A stretch of 64,000 bases of DNA, from contig OZ010599.1 in NCBI GenBank assembly GCA_963932145.1, positions 44,276,844 to 44,340,843 of the forward strand. Reading direction: 5' to 3'. The first letter of the stretch is position 1. Each line of letters opens with the position of its first letter. Of the stretch, positions 47,640 to 60,344 are shown one piece after another. Below the pieces are notes generated by a model. It made no database searches and was not told the DNA's origin. It was given only the letters and a program-made list of their open reading frames with translations. The DNA comes from Acanthosepion lycidas (lineage: Eukaryota; Mollusca; Cephalopoda; Sepiida; Sepiidae). A program made the position numbers and the translations under genes.

Positions 47640-48195
47640 TGTCTAAACAATCAGACTCTTTTTCTTCGATGTGCCATGTTCCTTCAGAATGTAGGTGATC
47701 TTGGCTCTCCACAATTTCCTGTCCTTTGTCTCTCTTAAATTTTGTCTTTTTCTTATCTCTTTTGTTTGCCATCCATTTACTCATGCTCAATGTTGTGCTG
47801 GTTTTCCTCTCTCCCTCTTACCTTCAATCTGTCCCATGAGTATCAAATTTTCCAAGCCCTCTTTTCTCATTATGTGCCCTAGAAGTGCCCTCTTTCTGAA
47901 TTTAACTATAAGTGTTGCTTTTGTTTTCATTTTTTCTAAAACTTTGTCATTGTTCACATGTTCAGTCAATGATATTCTCAGCATCCTCCTGTAGGACCCT
48001 ATTTCTGTTGCTTCAAGTCTCTTCTTTACCTGTGAGGAGATTGTCCAACATTCAGTGCCATATAGGAGGGCTGATATTATGTAGCAGTTCAGTACTCTTT
48101 TCTTTTTGATTCTATTGAAATTTTCCTGCTTCTTAATACTTTGCTTAGCTTTTGGAAGACATCTTTCGCTATCTCAATGCATCTTCAGTTTTAAA
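47640..48195 (-). pseudogene. LINE C-terminal fragment, same family as 1040-2935
   Basis: The minus frame 47984-47787 reads MLRISLTEHVNNDKVLEKMK, ATLIVKFRKRALLGHIMRKE and GLENLILMGQIEGKRERGKP, matching in order the decayed + strand text at about 2590-2780 of the first LINE. Frame 47790-47563 continues it for some 30 residues before losing similarity. Upstream to 48195 further post-RT text is visible with a frame change. It is 5'-truncated, as is usual for LINE insertions. Confidence 0.82.
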
Positions 48196-48985
48196 TAAGA
48201 CTCTACCATGACAAAAAAGTTGTAATAACTATTGTAATCATTATTTGTAGCAATTACAGTGTTAATATTGTAGCAGCTGCAATATGCTGTTTGACTAGAT
48301 GTATAGAGATTAAAAAGCCCAATACCAGCAGTTACCCTTTTCAACTTTTTTTTTTGTTTGAAAAAACAGAGAGCATGTGTATTCCAAATTTCAATAAATT
48401 AGCCGTCTTTTCCTGATAGTATCATGAATAAGGCAGGACACAAATCTCTTCACTCCTAGGGCACATACATTGCTTAGACCAAACCCATTTCCCACCTTCA
48501 CTCAACAACAGAGTAGATTCACCCACATTTAAATTCAAAGTCAATTGTCATCCTTTGTTGTCTTGATCCCTGCCCTTTTTCCCATCCTACACCCAGTCTT
48601 TTCTCTTCCTTTCACTCACTGTAATCCCCTGCATGCTAGTGGTACTCCTACCTTGCTTGGGATGAAATGTTTAAAAAAAAAAGCAAAAAAAAAAGCAATG
48701 CATTATTTCTACTTTTACAGAGAGTATCATAAGAATATTCCTTAAGCTTGAATACTCTTTCAGGAATTTCCCTTGAATACCTTTCTATGTTTCCAATATA
48801 TTAAAAAGGGATATCTCATCTTGTTCATTCTTTTGATTGTGTATTTCTTCTAACCAACTGTAGTGAAAGAGATAATCAGGTACCCTGAAAAAAAAGTTTG
48901 TGTTTTGTGTGTGATCTGCTGAAGAAAAATTACCAAAAAGTAGTCAGCAAAAATCTACATCAATGACTAGAAGCTGTGCTAATGT
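48196..48985. other. Unassigned sequence
   Basis: No recognised gene. A-rich stretches near 48670-48695. Confidence 0.4.
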
Positions 48986-49004
48986 TCTTCCCTCCCCTGA
49001 ATGG

Positions 49005-49307
49005 CGTGACCAATCAGAAAATTCTCTCGGTGAACAGAAGTCGTTGTTTTTCGCTTATAAAAGGAGATGATTTTTTTGAGCTGTGAGACGAACACGCGTT
49101 GTTGTTGTTGTTGGCGAGAAGTGAAGGTTGGATTTATGACCCCATTTTGTCGTCTCTCCAGTGTGTGTTGGACTGTTACGTCGGACTATCATGTGAACTG
49201 CGATTTGGCTACAAGTGTTGTGGCCAAGAAACAACAAATCTATTGCTGTTGCTACGATCAGTTGACAGTCTTTTCTTTACCCCAACACCAACTCAGCTCA
49301 GGTTAGT
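49005..49307 (+). promoter_or_regulatory. RNA polymerase II promoter-like cluster and candidate first exon
   Basis: A CCAATCAG box (49010-49017, the NF-Y site form) lies 46 bases before a TATAAAAG box (49056-49063). Initiation would be expected near 49085-49095. The sequence then becomes GC-richer with CpGs (ACACGCGTT, TACGTCGGAC) and contains a (TTG)n stretch. It ends in CAG|GTTAGT (junction 49301/49302), a good splice-donor match. It could be a host gene's untranslated first exon or the promoter and leader of an LTR element. No coding sequence is assigned. Confidence 0.35.
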
Positions 49308-49369
49308 TTTGTTCATCATCATATAATACTCTCTCAACACTGAAAGGCAACTAGAAAACAACATCATTG

Positions 49370-49450
49370 CTGATTTTGAACTATGTTTCCATCCTACAAC
49401 CCCTTTCTTACAGACAAAATGTCACAAACCTCTTGCTGCTCTATCACTAT
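49370..49450 (+). pseudogene. Tiny LINE fragment
   Basis: ATCCTACAACCCCTTTCTTA, CAGACAAAATGTCACAAACC and TCTTGCTGCTCTATC match the LINE C-terminal fragment near 36650-36710 (FSTYNHFLTDEMSQTSRYS). Confidence 0.55.
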
Positions 49451-49654
49451 TTTGCTGCTTTGATTCAAATCCACAACAGTATCAGAAAATGTGTTTTTGG
49501 ACACATTCTAAAAAATAAACTTGTCTGTCAAGCTTGTTTACAGTTAGATAATCATGGCTGGTAGTTCCAAAGTGAAAGAATTTCCAATGTTTCTACTTTA
49601 ATATTTCATTTTACTTGTAAATAATAATGACAATATCATATGTAAGAAGAAAAA

Positions 49655-49870
49655 GTGTCATTGGATGTTGCTGTTCTATTGGTCGACAGAGCAAAAAGCA
49701 TGATAAGTATCTGGAACTGGCTAGAAAAATTATGGATCATAAAAGTTACAGTTGTTCTAATTATTGTTGAGCTATCATGTTGAACCTAATCACCATGGGT
49801 ATGATCTGGATTGATTTTAATATGGTTGCCATTCCAGGGTTCTGAAGTTCTTACAGATGTTTGGTGTGGC
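49655..49870 (+). pseudogene. LINE post-RT fragment
   Basis: Two + frames together read DVAVLLVDRAKS, KHDKYLELARKI and KLWIIKVTVVLIIV. This order (DVAVP..., K.DKY.ELA...LW..KV.V.PIVIGALG) is the conserved region after the RT in a widespread LINE type. Frameshifts are needed to join the pieces. Confidence 0.6.
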
Positions 49871-49888
49871 AAAAAGTTTTTCTTTTGT

Positions 49889-49890
<2 letters not shown>

Positions 49891-49934
<44 letters not shown>

Positions 49935-49935
49935 A
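49891..49935. repeat. (TA)n microsatellite
   Basis: TA dinucleotide tract. Confidence 0.95.
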
Positions 49936-50142
49936 AAATTTTTAAAAATAGGATGATCAACCACTGACGATGCCATGGTTTCAACTATTGTGGTTTCTTC
50001 AGGCAGTAGAGGCCAATTGATTTCCTATCACTTTATTTGTTTATTTATGTATGCACAACAGGAAAGGCAACAGAAGAGGAGGGGCAAGGCAAGTGTAGGG
50101 AAATTAGATGGGCGGAGGAGTGAAAAATTATATGCATTATAT

Positions 50143-50212
50143 GATATATATATATATATATATATATGTATAGTTTATATATATGTATGTGCATGTGTGT
50201 GTATGTGTGTAT
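50143..50212. repeat. (TA)n-(TG)n compound microsatellite
   Basis: TA repeats followed by interrupted TATG/TG repeats. Confidence 0.9.
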
Positions 50213-50379
50213 TCTCTCATTTTTTGTCTCATATAAAGGAAGAATACTATTTTTATATATTTATAAAAATCATTTCAAAGATATTTGTTGGATGATGGAA
50301 ATTCTGCCTCAAGGCAATATTCATTGTGTATTCATAAATAATAAACTTTCTCTCAGTGCTATGCAATACTGTATCATTT

Positions 50380-50640
50380 CAAGTTCAATTTGGGACTAAT
50401 CAAAGTCATTATGGGACAAAGCAAAGTTCATAATGAAATAGCCAAGTTCAAAATGGAATAGTCAAATTCAAAATGGGAGAGTCAAATTCAAAATGGGATA
50501 GTCAAATTTAAATTAGGACCTAGCAAATTCAAAATGGAATAGCCATATTCAAAATCGAATAAGCAAATTTGATTTGGGACTTAGCAAGTTCAAAATGGAT
50601 TAGTCAAATTCAATTTGGAACTGAGCAATTATTTTGCTAA
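50380..50640 (-). repeat. 41-bp minisatellite, inverted segment
   Basis: Units such as AATAGCCAAGTTCAAAATGG are the reverse complement of the units that fill 51185-54205. About six to eight diverged units are visible. The orientation is opposite to the main array. Confidence 0.85.
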
Positions 50641-51170
50641 AAAAGATTTTAAAATTAAATATTTTCATGATAAAAAACTTTACTATTGAAAAGTTTTATC
50701 TTCTAGGAGCAATCAATAAATGAAGAAAATTCATGAAAGGTGTATGTTTTTGGATGCAACTTTCAGCACTTAAAATCTCTCATTATTAAACTCTGTCTTG
50801 ATATTTGTATTTGGTATTTCCATGCAGTTTTTTCTTAGAACTTTCGAGGTTTGCCTTGTTGTCCCACAAATCATTTCATTTTGAATAACTCCCTCTTATT
50901 GTCTCTTTTTTTAACACTATATACAGTCTATCTATCTATCTCTTTCTTTCTTTTCCAATTCTCCCTGACTGTCTTAACAATGAAAGTGCCAGAAAATCTA
51001 ACTTTGACACAAATTTATTCATTCATAAATAGCGTCTTGTAAGGAATTTATAGTAAAATCTAAGCAAGCTTTGCTCCAATTTTTAATTATCTGATTTACC
51101 GCCCAGTTGATTTTTTAATCCATGACATTTGTTTATTGAAACATGAAAATAAGTATGAAACATTTTTCCA
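50641..51170. other. Spacer between inverted arrays
   Basis: An AT-rich, unique-looking 530-bp stretch with no gene. It separates the two orientations of the 41-bp repeat. Confidence 0.6.
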
Positions 51171-51179
51171 TAATGAATC

Positions 51180-54100
51180 TGCTTAGTCCGAGTTCAAACT
51201 TGTTATTTCATTATGAATTTGCTTTGTTCCAAATCAAACAAACTTATATCATTTTGAATTTAATACGTCCCATTCTGAACTTGGCTAATTCATTTTGAAT
51301 ATGCTCAGTCCCATTTTGAATTTGGCTATTTATTTGAATTTGCTATGTCCCATTCTAAACTTGGCTATTTCATTATGAATTTGATATGGCCCATTCTAAA
51401 CTTGGCAATTTCATTTTGAATTTGATACGTCCCATTCTGAACTTGTCTAGTTCATTTTGAATTTGCTACATCCCATTAAGAATATGGCTATTTCATTTTG
51501 AATTTGCCACGTCCCATTCTGAACTTGTCTATTACATTTTAAATTTGCTATGTCCCATTCTGAACACGGCTATTTCATTTTGAATTTGCTACGTCCCATT
51601 CTGAACATGGCTATTTCATTTTGAGTTTGCTACGTTCCATTCTAAAATTGGCTATTTAATCTTGAATTTTCTACGTCCCGTTCTGTACATGGCTATGTCA
51701 TTTTGAATTTGCTACGTCTCATTCTGAACATGGCCATTTCATTTTGAATTTGCTATCTCCCATTCTGAACTTGGATATTTCATTTTGAGTTTGCTCCTTC
51801 CTAATCTAAGCTTGGCTATTTCATTTTGAACTTGCTACATCCCATTCTAAACTTGGCTATTTCATTTTGAATTTGCTACGTCCCATTCTGAACATGTCTA
51901 TATCATTTAGAATTTACCAAGTCCCATTCTGAACTTGGCTATTTCATTTTGATTTTGCTATGTTCCATTCTAAACTTGGCTATTTCATTTTGAACTTGCT
52001 ACGTCCCATTCAGAACACGGCTATTTGATTTTTAATTTACTACATCCCATTTGGAACTTGGCTATTTCATTTTGAATTTGCTACGTCCCATTCTGAGCAT
52101 GGCCATTTCATTTTGAATTTGCTATGTCACATTCTAAACTTGGCTATTTCATTTTGAGTTTACATAGTCCCATTCTAAACTTGGTTATTTCATTTTGAAT
52201 TTGCTACGTCCCATTTTGAACTTGGCTATTTCATTTTGAATTTGTTACGTCACATTCTAAACATGGCTATTTCATTTTTAATTTGCCACCTTCGTTTCAT
52301 TTTGAAATTGATACGTCCCATTCTAAACATGGTTATTTCATTTTGAATTTGCTATGTCACATTCTAAACCTCGCTATTTCTTTTTGAATTTGCTACGTCC
52401 CATTTTGAACTTGGCTATTTCATTTGAATTTCTTACGTCCTATTCTGAACATGGCTATTTCATTTTGAATTTGCCACGTCCCATTCTGAACATGGCTATT
52501 TCATTTTGAATTTGCTATATCAAATACTAAACTTGGCTATTTCATTTTGAATCTGCTACGTCCCATTCTTAATATGGCTATTTCATTTTGAATTTGCTAT
52601 ATCAAATACTAAACTTGGCTATTTCATTTTGAATCTGCTACGTCCCATTCTGAACATGGCTATTTCATTTTGAATTTGCTTCGTCCCATTTCCGACTTGG
52701 CTATTTCATTTTGAATTTGCTACGTGCCATTTTGAACTTGGCTATTTCATTTTGAATTTGCTATGTCACTTTCTAAGCTTGGCTTTTTCATTTTGAGTTT
52801 GCTACGTCCCATTCTGATCATGGCTATTTCATTTTGAATTTGCGATGTCAAATACTAAACTTGGCTATTTCATTTTGAATTTGATATGTCCCATTCTGAA
52901 CATGGCTATTTCATTTTGAATTTGCTATGTCCCATTCTGAACTTGGCTATGACATTTTAATTTTGCTATGTACCATTCTGAACATGGCTATTTCATTTTG
53001 AATTTGCTACGTCCCATTCTGAGCATGGCCATTTCATTTTGAATTTGCTATGTCACATTCCGAACTTGGCTATTTCATTTTGAGTTTACTTAGTCCCATT
53101 CTAAACTTGGTTATTTCATTTTGAATTTGCTACGTCCCATTTTGAACTCGGCTATTTCATTTTGAATTTGTTACGTCACATTCTGAACATGGCTATTTCA
53201 TTTTTAATTTGCCAACTTCGTTTCATTTTGAAATTGATACGTCCCATTCTAAACATGGCTATTTCATTTTGAATTTGCTACGTCCCATTTCGAACTTGGC
53301 TATTTCATTTGAATTTCTTACGTCCCATTCTGAACATGGCTATTTCATTTTGAATTTGCCACGTCCCATTCTGAACTTGGCAATTCCATTTTTATTTGCT
53401 CCTTCGTATTCTAAACTTGACTATTTCATTTTGAACTTGCTACATCCCATTCTAAACTTGGCTATTTCATTTCGAATTTGCTACGTCCGATTCTGTACAT
53501 GGCTATTTCATTTTCAGTTTGACACGTCCCATTCTGAATATGGCTATTTCATTTTGAATAAACAACCTCCATTTCTGAACATGCCTATTTCATTTTGAAT
53601 ATGCTACATCCCATTCCGCACTTGGCTATTTCATTTTGAATTTGGTTCGTCCTATTCTGTACTTGGCTATTTCATTTTGAATTTGCTACGTCCCATTCTA
53701 AACTTGGGTATTTCATTTTGAATTTGCTATGTCCCATTCTGAACATGGCTAATTCGTTTTGAATTTGACACGTCCCATTCTGAACATGGCTATTTCATTT
53801 TGAATTTGCTATGTCCCATTCTAAACTTGCGTATTCAATTTTGAATTTGCAACGTCCCATTCTGAACATGGCTATTTCATTTTCAATTTGCTTAGTCCCA
53901 TTGTAAACTTAGCTATTTCATCTTGCATTTGCTATGTCCCATTCTGAACATGGCTTTTCATTTTCAATTTGCTACGTCCCATTCTGAACATGTCTATTTC
54001 ATTTTGAATTTGCTTCGTCCATTCTGAACTTGGCTATTTTATTTTGAACTTGCTACATCCATTTCTAAACTTGGCTATTTCATTTTGTATTTGCTACGTC

Positions 54101-54205
54101 CCATTCTAAACTTGGTTATTTAATTTCGAATTTGTCGCGTCCCATTCTGAAAATGGCTATTTCACTTTGAATTTGCCATGTCCCATTCAGTTCCTACATT
54201 CATGC
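51180..54205 (+). repeat. 41-bp minisatellite, main array
   Basis: The unit of 41 bp (GGCTATTTCATTTTGAATTT, then GCTACGTCCCATTCTGAACA and T) repeats about 73 times. The period is confirmed at 51568 to 51609. CpG in the ACGTCCC box is variable (ACGTCCC/ATGTCCC), consistent with methylation decay. The open frame 53209-53598 is a translation of the repeat and not a gene. Confidence 0.95.
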
Positions 54206-54550
54206 TTACAAATATATAAAAATTCATTATGAGTTTATATTGATTTTTGAAACAATTTATTCAATCAGATTATAATCTAAAGCAGCATGAATTGATTTAT
54301 TTAATTTCAGTCATAATATAAATTTACACTACATAAAATTTTATGTCACTTTTGTCGGTAAATCATTAATGATGTCAACAATAACTATTACTAACCATTA
54401 ATTAGTAAATGTGAATATATAAAGGATAATATATATAATGAGAATAGACATGTTTTAATTAACCAAAAAGCAGTAGTAAAAAGTAACATTATCGTAAAAT
54501 GGCAATTGAAATAAAATTAATTAAAGAGCAGTGAAGCTAGAATTAACTGT
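54206..54550. other. AT-rich spacer between two arrays
   Basis: No gene. It separates the 41-bp array from the 7-bp array. Confidence 0.6.
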
Positions 54551-54554
54551 CTGC

Positions 54555-57500
54555 TTATGAAATATGAAATAAGGAGTGAGGATTATGGAATAAGGAATAT
54601 GAAATGAGGAATAAGGAAAATGAAATAAATAATATGGAATAAGTAATATGGAATAAGGAATAAGAAATAAGGAATAAGGAAAATTAAATAAGGACTATGA
54701 AATAAGGAAGATGGAATAAGGAATATGAAATAAGGAATAAGGAATACGAAATAAGGATTACAAAATAAGGAATATGGAACAAGGAATATGGAATAAGGAA
54801 TAAGGAAAATGAAATAATGAAGATGGAATAAGTAATATGAAATAAGGAATAAGGAATACGGAATAAGGAATATGGAATAAGGAATATGGAATAAGGATTA
54901 AGAAATAAGGAATATGGAATAAGGAATAAGAAATAAGGAATACAAAATAGGGAATATGGAATAAGGAATATGAAATAAGGTATAAGGAAAATGAAATAAG
55001 GAATATGGAATAAGGAATATGAAATAAGGAATAAGGAATATTAAATAAGGAATACAAAATATGGAATATGGAATAAGGAATATGAAATAAGGAATAAGGA
55101 AATTGAAATAAGGAATATGGAATAAGGAATATGGAATAAGGAATATGAAATAAGGAATACGGAATCAGGAATATGAAATTAGGAATAAGGAAAATGAAAT
55201 AAGGAATATGGAATAAGGAATATAGAATAAGGAATATGAAATAAGGAATATGGAATAAGGAATATGAAATAAGGAATAAGGAAAATGAAATAAGGAATAT
55301 GAAATAAGGAATATGAAATAAGGAATATGGAATAAGGAATATGAAATAAGGAATACGAAATAAGGAATATGGAATTAGGAATATGAAATAAGGAATAAGG
55401 AATATGAAATAAGGAATAAGGAATATGAAATAAGGAATACAAAATAAGGAATATGGAATAAGGAATATGAAATAAGGAATAAGGAAAATGAAATAAGGAA
55501 TACAAAATAGGGAATATGGAATAAGGAATATGAAATAAGGAATAAGGAAAATGAAATAAAGAATATGGAATAAGGAATATGAAATAAGGAATAAGGAATA
55601 TGAAATAAGGAATAAGGAATATGAAATAAGGAATACAAAATTAGGAATATGGAATAAGGAATATGAAATAAGGAATAAGCAATATGAAATAAGTAATATG
55701 GAATAAGAAATATGAAATAAGGAATAAGGAAAATGAAATAAGGAATATGGAATAAGGAATATGAAATAAGGAATATGGAATAAGGAGTATGGAATAAGTA
55801 ATATGAAATAAGGAATACAAAATAAGGAATATGGAATAAGGAATATGAAATAAGGAATACGAAATAAGGAATATGGAATAAAGAAATTTGAAATAAGGAA
55901 TAAGGAATAAGGAATATGAAATAAGGAATACAAAATAAGGAATATGGAATAAGGAATTTGAAATATGGAATAAAGAATTTGAAATAAGGAATAAGGAAAA
56001 TGAAATAAGTAATATGGAATAAGGAATATCAAATAAGGAATACGAAATAAGGAATATGGAATAAGGTATATGAAATAAGGAATAAGGAATATGAAACAAG
56101 GAATATGGAATAAGGAATATGAAAGAAGGAATATGGAATAAGGAATATGGAATAAGGAATATGAAATAAGGAATACAAAATAAGGAATAAAGAATAAGGA
56201 ATATGAAAGAAGGAATAAGGAAAATGAAATAAGGAATATGGAATAAGGAATATCAAATAAGGAATACGAAATAAGGAATATGGAATAAGGTATATGAAAT
56301 AAGGTATAAGGAATATGAAATAAGGAATATGGAAAAAGGAATATGAAAGAAGGAATACAAAATAAGGAATATGGAATAAGGAATATGAAATAAGGAATAA
56401 AGAATATGAAAGAAGGAATAAGCAATATGAAATAAGGAATAAGGAATATGAAATAAGGAATACAAAATAAGGAATATGGAATAAGGAATATGAAATAAGG
56501 AATAAAGAATATGAAAGAAGGAATAAGCAATATGAAATAAGGAATAAGGAATATGAAATAAGGAATACAAAATAAGGAATATGGAATAAGGAATATGAAA
56601 TAAGGAATAAGAAAATGAAATAAGGAATATGGAATAAGGAATATGGAATAAGGAATAAGGAATATGAAATGAGGAATAAGGAATATGAAATAAGGAATTC
56701 AAAATTAGGAATATGGAATAAGGAATATGAAATAAGGAATAAGAAATATGAAATAAGGAACACAAAATAAGGAATATCGAATAAGGAATATGAAATAAGG
56801 AATAAGGAAAACGAAATAAGGAATATGGAATAAGGAATATGAAATAAGCAATACAAAATAAGGAATATGGAATAAGGAATATGAAATAAGGAATAAGGAA
56901 AATGAAATAAGGAATATGGAATAAGGAATATGGAATAAGGAATAAGGAATATGAAATGAGGAATAAGGAATATGAAATAAGGAATTCAAAATTAGGAATA
57001 TGGAATAAGGAATATGAAATAAGGAATAAGAAATATGAAATAAGGAACACAAAATAGGGAATATGGAATAAGGAATATGAAATAAGGAGTAAGGAATATG
57101 AAATAAGGAATACAAAATAAGGAATATGGAATAAGGAATATGAAATAAGGAATAAGAAATATGAAATAAGGAACACAAAATAGGGAATATGGAATAAGGA
57201 ATATGAAATAAGGAGTAAGGAATATGAAATAAGGAATACAAAATAAGGAATATGGAATAAGGAATATGAAATAAGGAATAAGAAATATGAAATAAGGAAC
57301 ACAAAATAGGGAATATGGAATAAGGAATATGAAATAAGGAGTAAGGAAAATTAAATAAGGAATATGGAATAAGGAATATGAAATAAGGAATAAGGAATAT
57401 GAAATAAGGAATAAGGAATATGAAATAAGGAATAAGGAATATGAAATAAGAAACACAAAATTAGGAATATGGAATAAATAATATGAAATAAGGAATATGA

Positions 57501-60340
57501 AATAAGGAATAAGGAAAATGAAATAAGGAACACAAAATAGGGAATATGGAATAAGGAATATGAAATAAGGAATCAGGAAAATGAAATAAATAATATGGAA
57601 TAAGGAATATGAAATAAGGGATGAGGAAAATGAAATAAGGGATATGGAATAAGGAATATGGAATAAGGAATATGCAATAAGGAATACGAAATAAGGAATA
57701 AGAAATAAGGAATAAGGAAAATGAAATAAGGAATATGGAATAAGGAATACAAAATAAGGAATATGGAATAAGGAATATGAAATAAGGAATACGAAATAAG
57801 GAATATGGAATAAGGAATATGAAATAAGGAATATGAAATAAGGAATATGGAATAAGGAATATGAAATAAGGAATACAAAATAAGGAATATGGAATAAGTA
57901 ATATGAAATAAGGAATAAGGAATATGAAATAAGGAATAAGGAATAATAGATAAGCAATACAATATAAGGAATATGAAATAAGGAATCAGGAAAATGAAAT
58001 AAGTAATATGGAATAAGGAATACAAAATAAGGAATATGGAATAAGGAATATGAAATAAGGAATGAGGAAAATGAAATAAGGCATATGCAATAAGGAATAT
58101 GAAATAAGGAATATGAAATAAGGAATAAGGAAAATGAAATAAGGAATATGGAATAAGGAATATGAAATAAGGAATACAAAATAAGGAATATGGAATAAGG
58201 AATATGAAATAAGGAATACGAAATAAGGAATATGGAATAAGGAATATCAAATAAGGAATAAGGAATATGAAATAAGGAATATGGAATAAGGAATATGGAA
58301 TAAGGAATAAGAAATAAGGAATACAAAATAAGGAATATGGAATAAGGAATATGGAATAAGTAATATGAAATAAGGAATAAGGAATATAAAATAAGGGATA
58401 CAAAATAAAGAATATGGAATAAGTAATATGAAATAAGGAATAAGGAATGTGAAATAAGGAATAAGGAATATGAAATAAGGAACACAAAATAGGGAATATG
58501 GCATAATGAATATGAAATAAGGAGTAAGGAAAATGAAATAAGGAATATAGAATAAGGAATATGAAATAAGAAATAAGTAATATGAAATAAGGAATAAGGA
58601 ATATGAAATAAGGAATAAGGAATAATAGATAAGCAATACAATATGAGGAATATGAAATAAGGAATATGAAATAAGGAATCAGGAAAATGAAATAAGTAAT
58701 ATGGAATAAGGAATATGAAATAAGGAATACCAAATAAGGAATATGAAATAAGGAATATGGAATAAGGAATATGAAATAAGGAATAAGGAATATGAAATAA
58801 GGAATAAGGAAAATGAAATAAGGAATATGGAATAAGGAATATGAAATAAGGAATAAGGAATATGAAATAAGGAATATGGAATAACGAATATGAAAGAAGG
58901 AATATGGAATAAGGAATATGGAATAAGGAATATGGTATAAGTAATATGAAATAAGGAATAAGGAATATGAAATAAGGAATACGAAATAAGGAATATGGAA
59001 TAAGGAATATGAAATAAGGAATACAAAATAGGGAATATGGAATAAGGAATATGAAATAAGGAATAAGGAAAATGAAATAAGGAATATGGAATAAGGAATA
59101 TGAAATAAGGAATAAGAATATGAAATAAGGAATAAGGAACATGAAATAAGGAATACAAAATAGGGAATATGAAATAAATAATATGAAATAAGGAATAAGG
59201 AATATGGAATACGGAATATGAAATAAGGAATATGGAATAAGGAATATGAAATAAGGAATACAAAATTAGGAATATGGAATAAGGAATATGAAATAAGGAA
59301 TAAGGAATATGAAATAAGGAATAAGGAATATGAAATAAGGAATACAAAATAAGGAATATGGAATAAATAATATGAAATAAGGAATAAGGAATGTGAAATA
59401 AGGAATAAGGAATATGAAATAAGGAATACAAAATTAGGAATATGGAATAAGGAATATGAAATAAGGAATATGAAATAAGGAATAAGGAATATGAAATAAG
59501 GAATAAGGAATATAAAATAAGGAATACAAAATAAGGGATATGGAATAAGGAATATGGAATAAGGAATATGAAATAAGGAATAAGGAATATGAAATAAGGA
59601 ATAAGGAATATAAAATAAGGAATACAAAATAAGGAATATGGAATAAGGAATATGAAATATGGAATAAGGAAAATGAAATAAGGAACATAAAATAGGGAAT
59701 ATGGAATAAGGAATATGAAATAAGGAGTAAGGAAAATGAAATAAGGAATATGGAATAAGGAATATGAAAAAAGAATAAGCAATATGAAATAAGGAATAAG
59801 CAATATGAAATAAGGAATAAGGAATATGAAATAAGGAATACAAAATAAGGAATATGGAATAAGTAATATGAAATAAGGAATAAGGAATATGAAATAAGGA
59901 ATAAGGAATAATAGATAAGCAATACAATATAAGGAATATGAAATAAGGAATCAGGAAAATGAAATAAGTAATATGGAATAAAGAATATGAAATAAAGAAT
60001 AAGGAAAATGAAATAAGGAATATGGAATAAGGAATATGGAATAAGGAATATGAAATAAGAAATAAGGAATATGAAATAAAGAATACAAAATAAGGAATAT
60101 GGAATAAGGAATATGAAATACGGAATATGAAATAAGGAATATGAAATAAAAATACAAAATAACATACAAAATAAGGATTACGAAATCAGGAATACAAAAT
60201 ATGGAATAAAGAATATGAAATAAGAAATGAGGAATTTTCAAAATAATGAATAAGGAATTTGAAATAAGGAATTTGTAATAAGGAATTTGAAATAAGGAAT
60301 ACAAAATAAGTAATACAAAATAAACAGTAAGAAATAAGGA
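54555..60340. repeat. 5.8-kb satellite of 7-bp units
   Basis: The whole stretch parses into heptamers such as GGAATAT, GAAATAA, GGAATAA, GGAAAAT, GGAATAC and AAAATAA. The + strand is almost free of C. Units combine in preferred orders (GGAATAT-GAAATAA-GGAATAA), giving 14- and 21-bp sub-periods. Since 3 x 7 = 21 bp = 7 codons, every minus frame gives a seven-residue periodic translation (SLFHIPY-like). Open frames of up to 784 codons arise from this and overlap in all frames. They are not genes. Similarity decays gradually at the right edge (60.1-60.34 kb). Confidence 0.95.
56919..57310. repeat. 126-bp superrepeat (18 heptamers), three copies
   Basis: The rare variant GAACACAAAATAGG occurs at 57045, 57171 and 57297, exactly 126 bp apart, and the intervening unit order is repeated too. 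Another block near 56393/56491 repeats at 98 bp (14 heptamers). Confidence 0.88.
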
Positions 60341-60344
60341 TTAT

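Noticed and set aside
53209..53598. 129-codon + frame with repeated HSEHGYFILN-like units
   Set aside because: It reflects three-unit periodicity (123 bp) of the 41-bp minisatellite and decays at both ends.
54758..60304. Minus-strand frames of up to 784 codons with a seven-residue period
   Set aside because: They are the translation of a 7-bp satellite in each of three frames. The hydrophobic look is an effect of composition.
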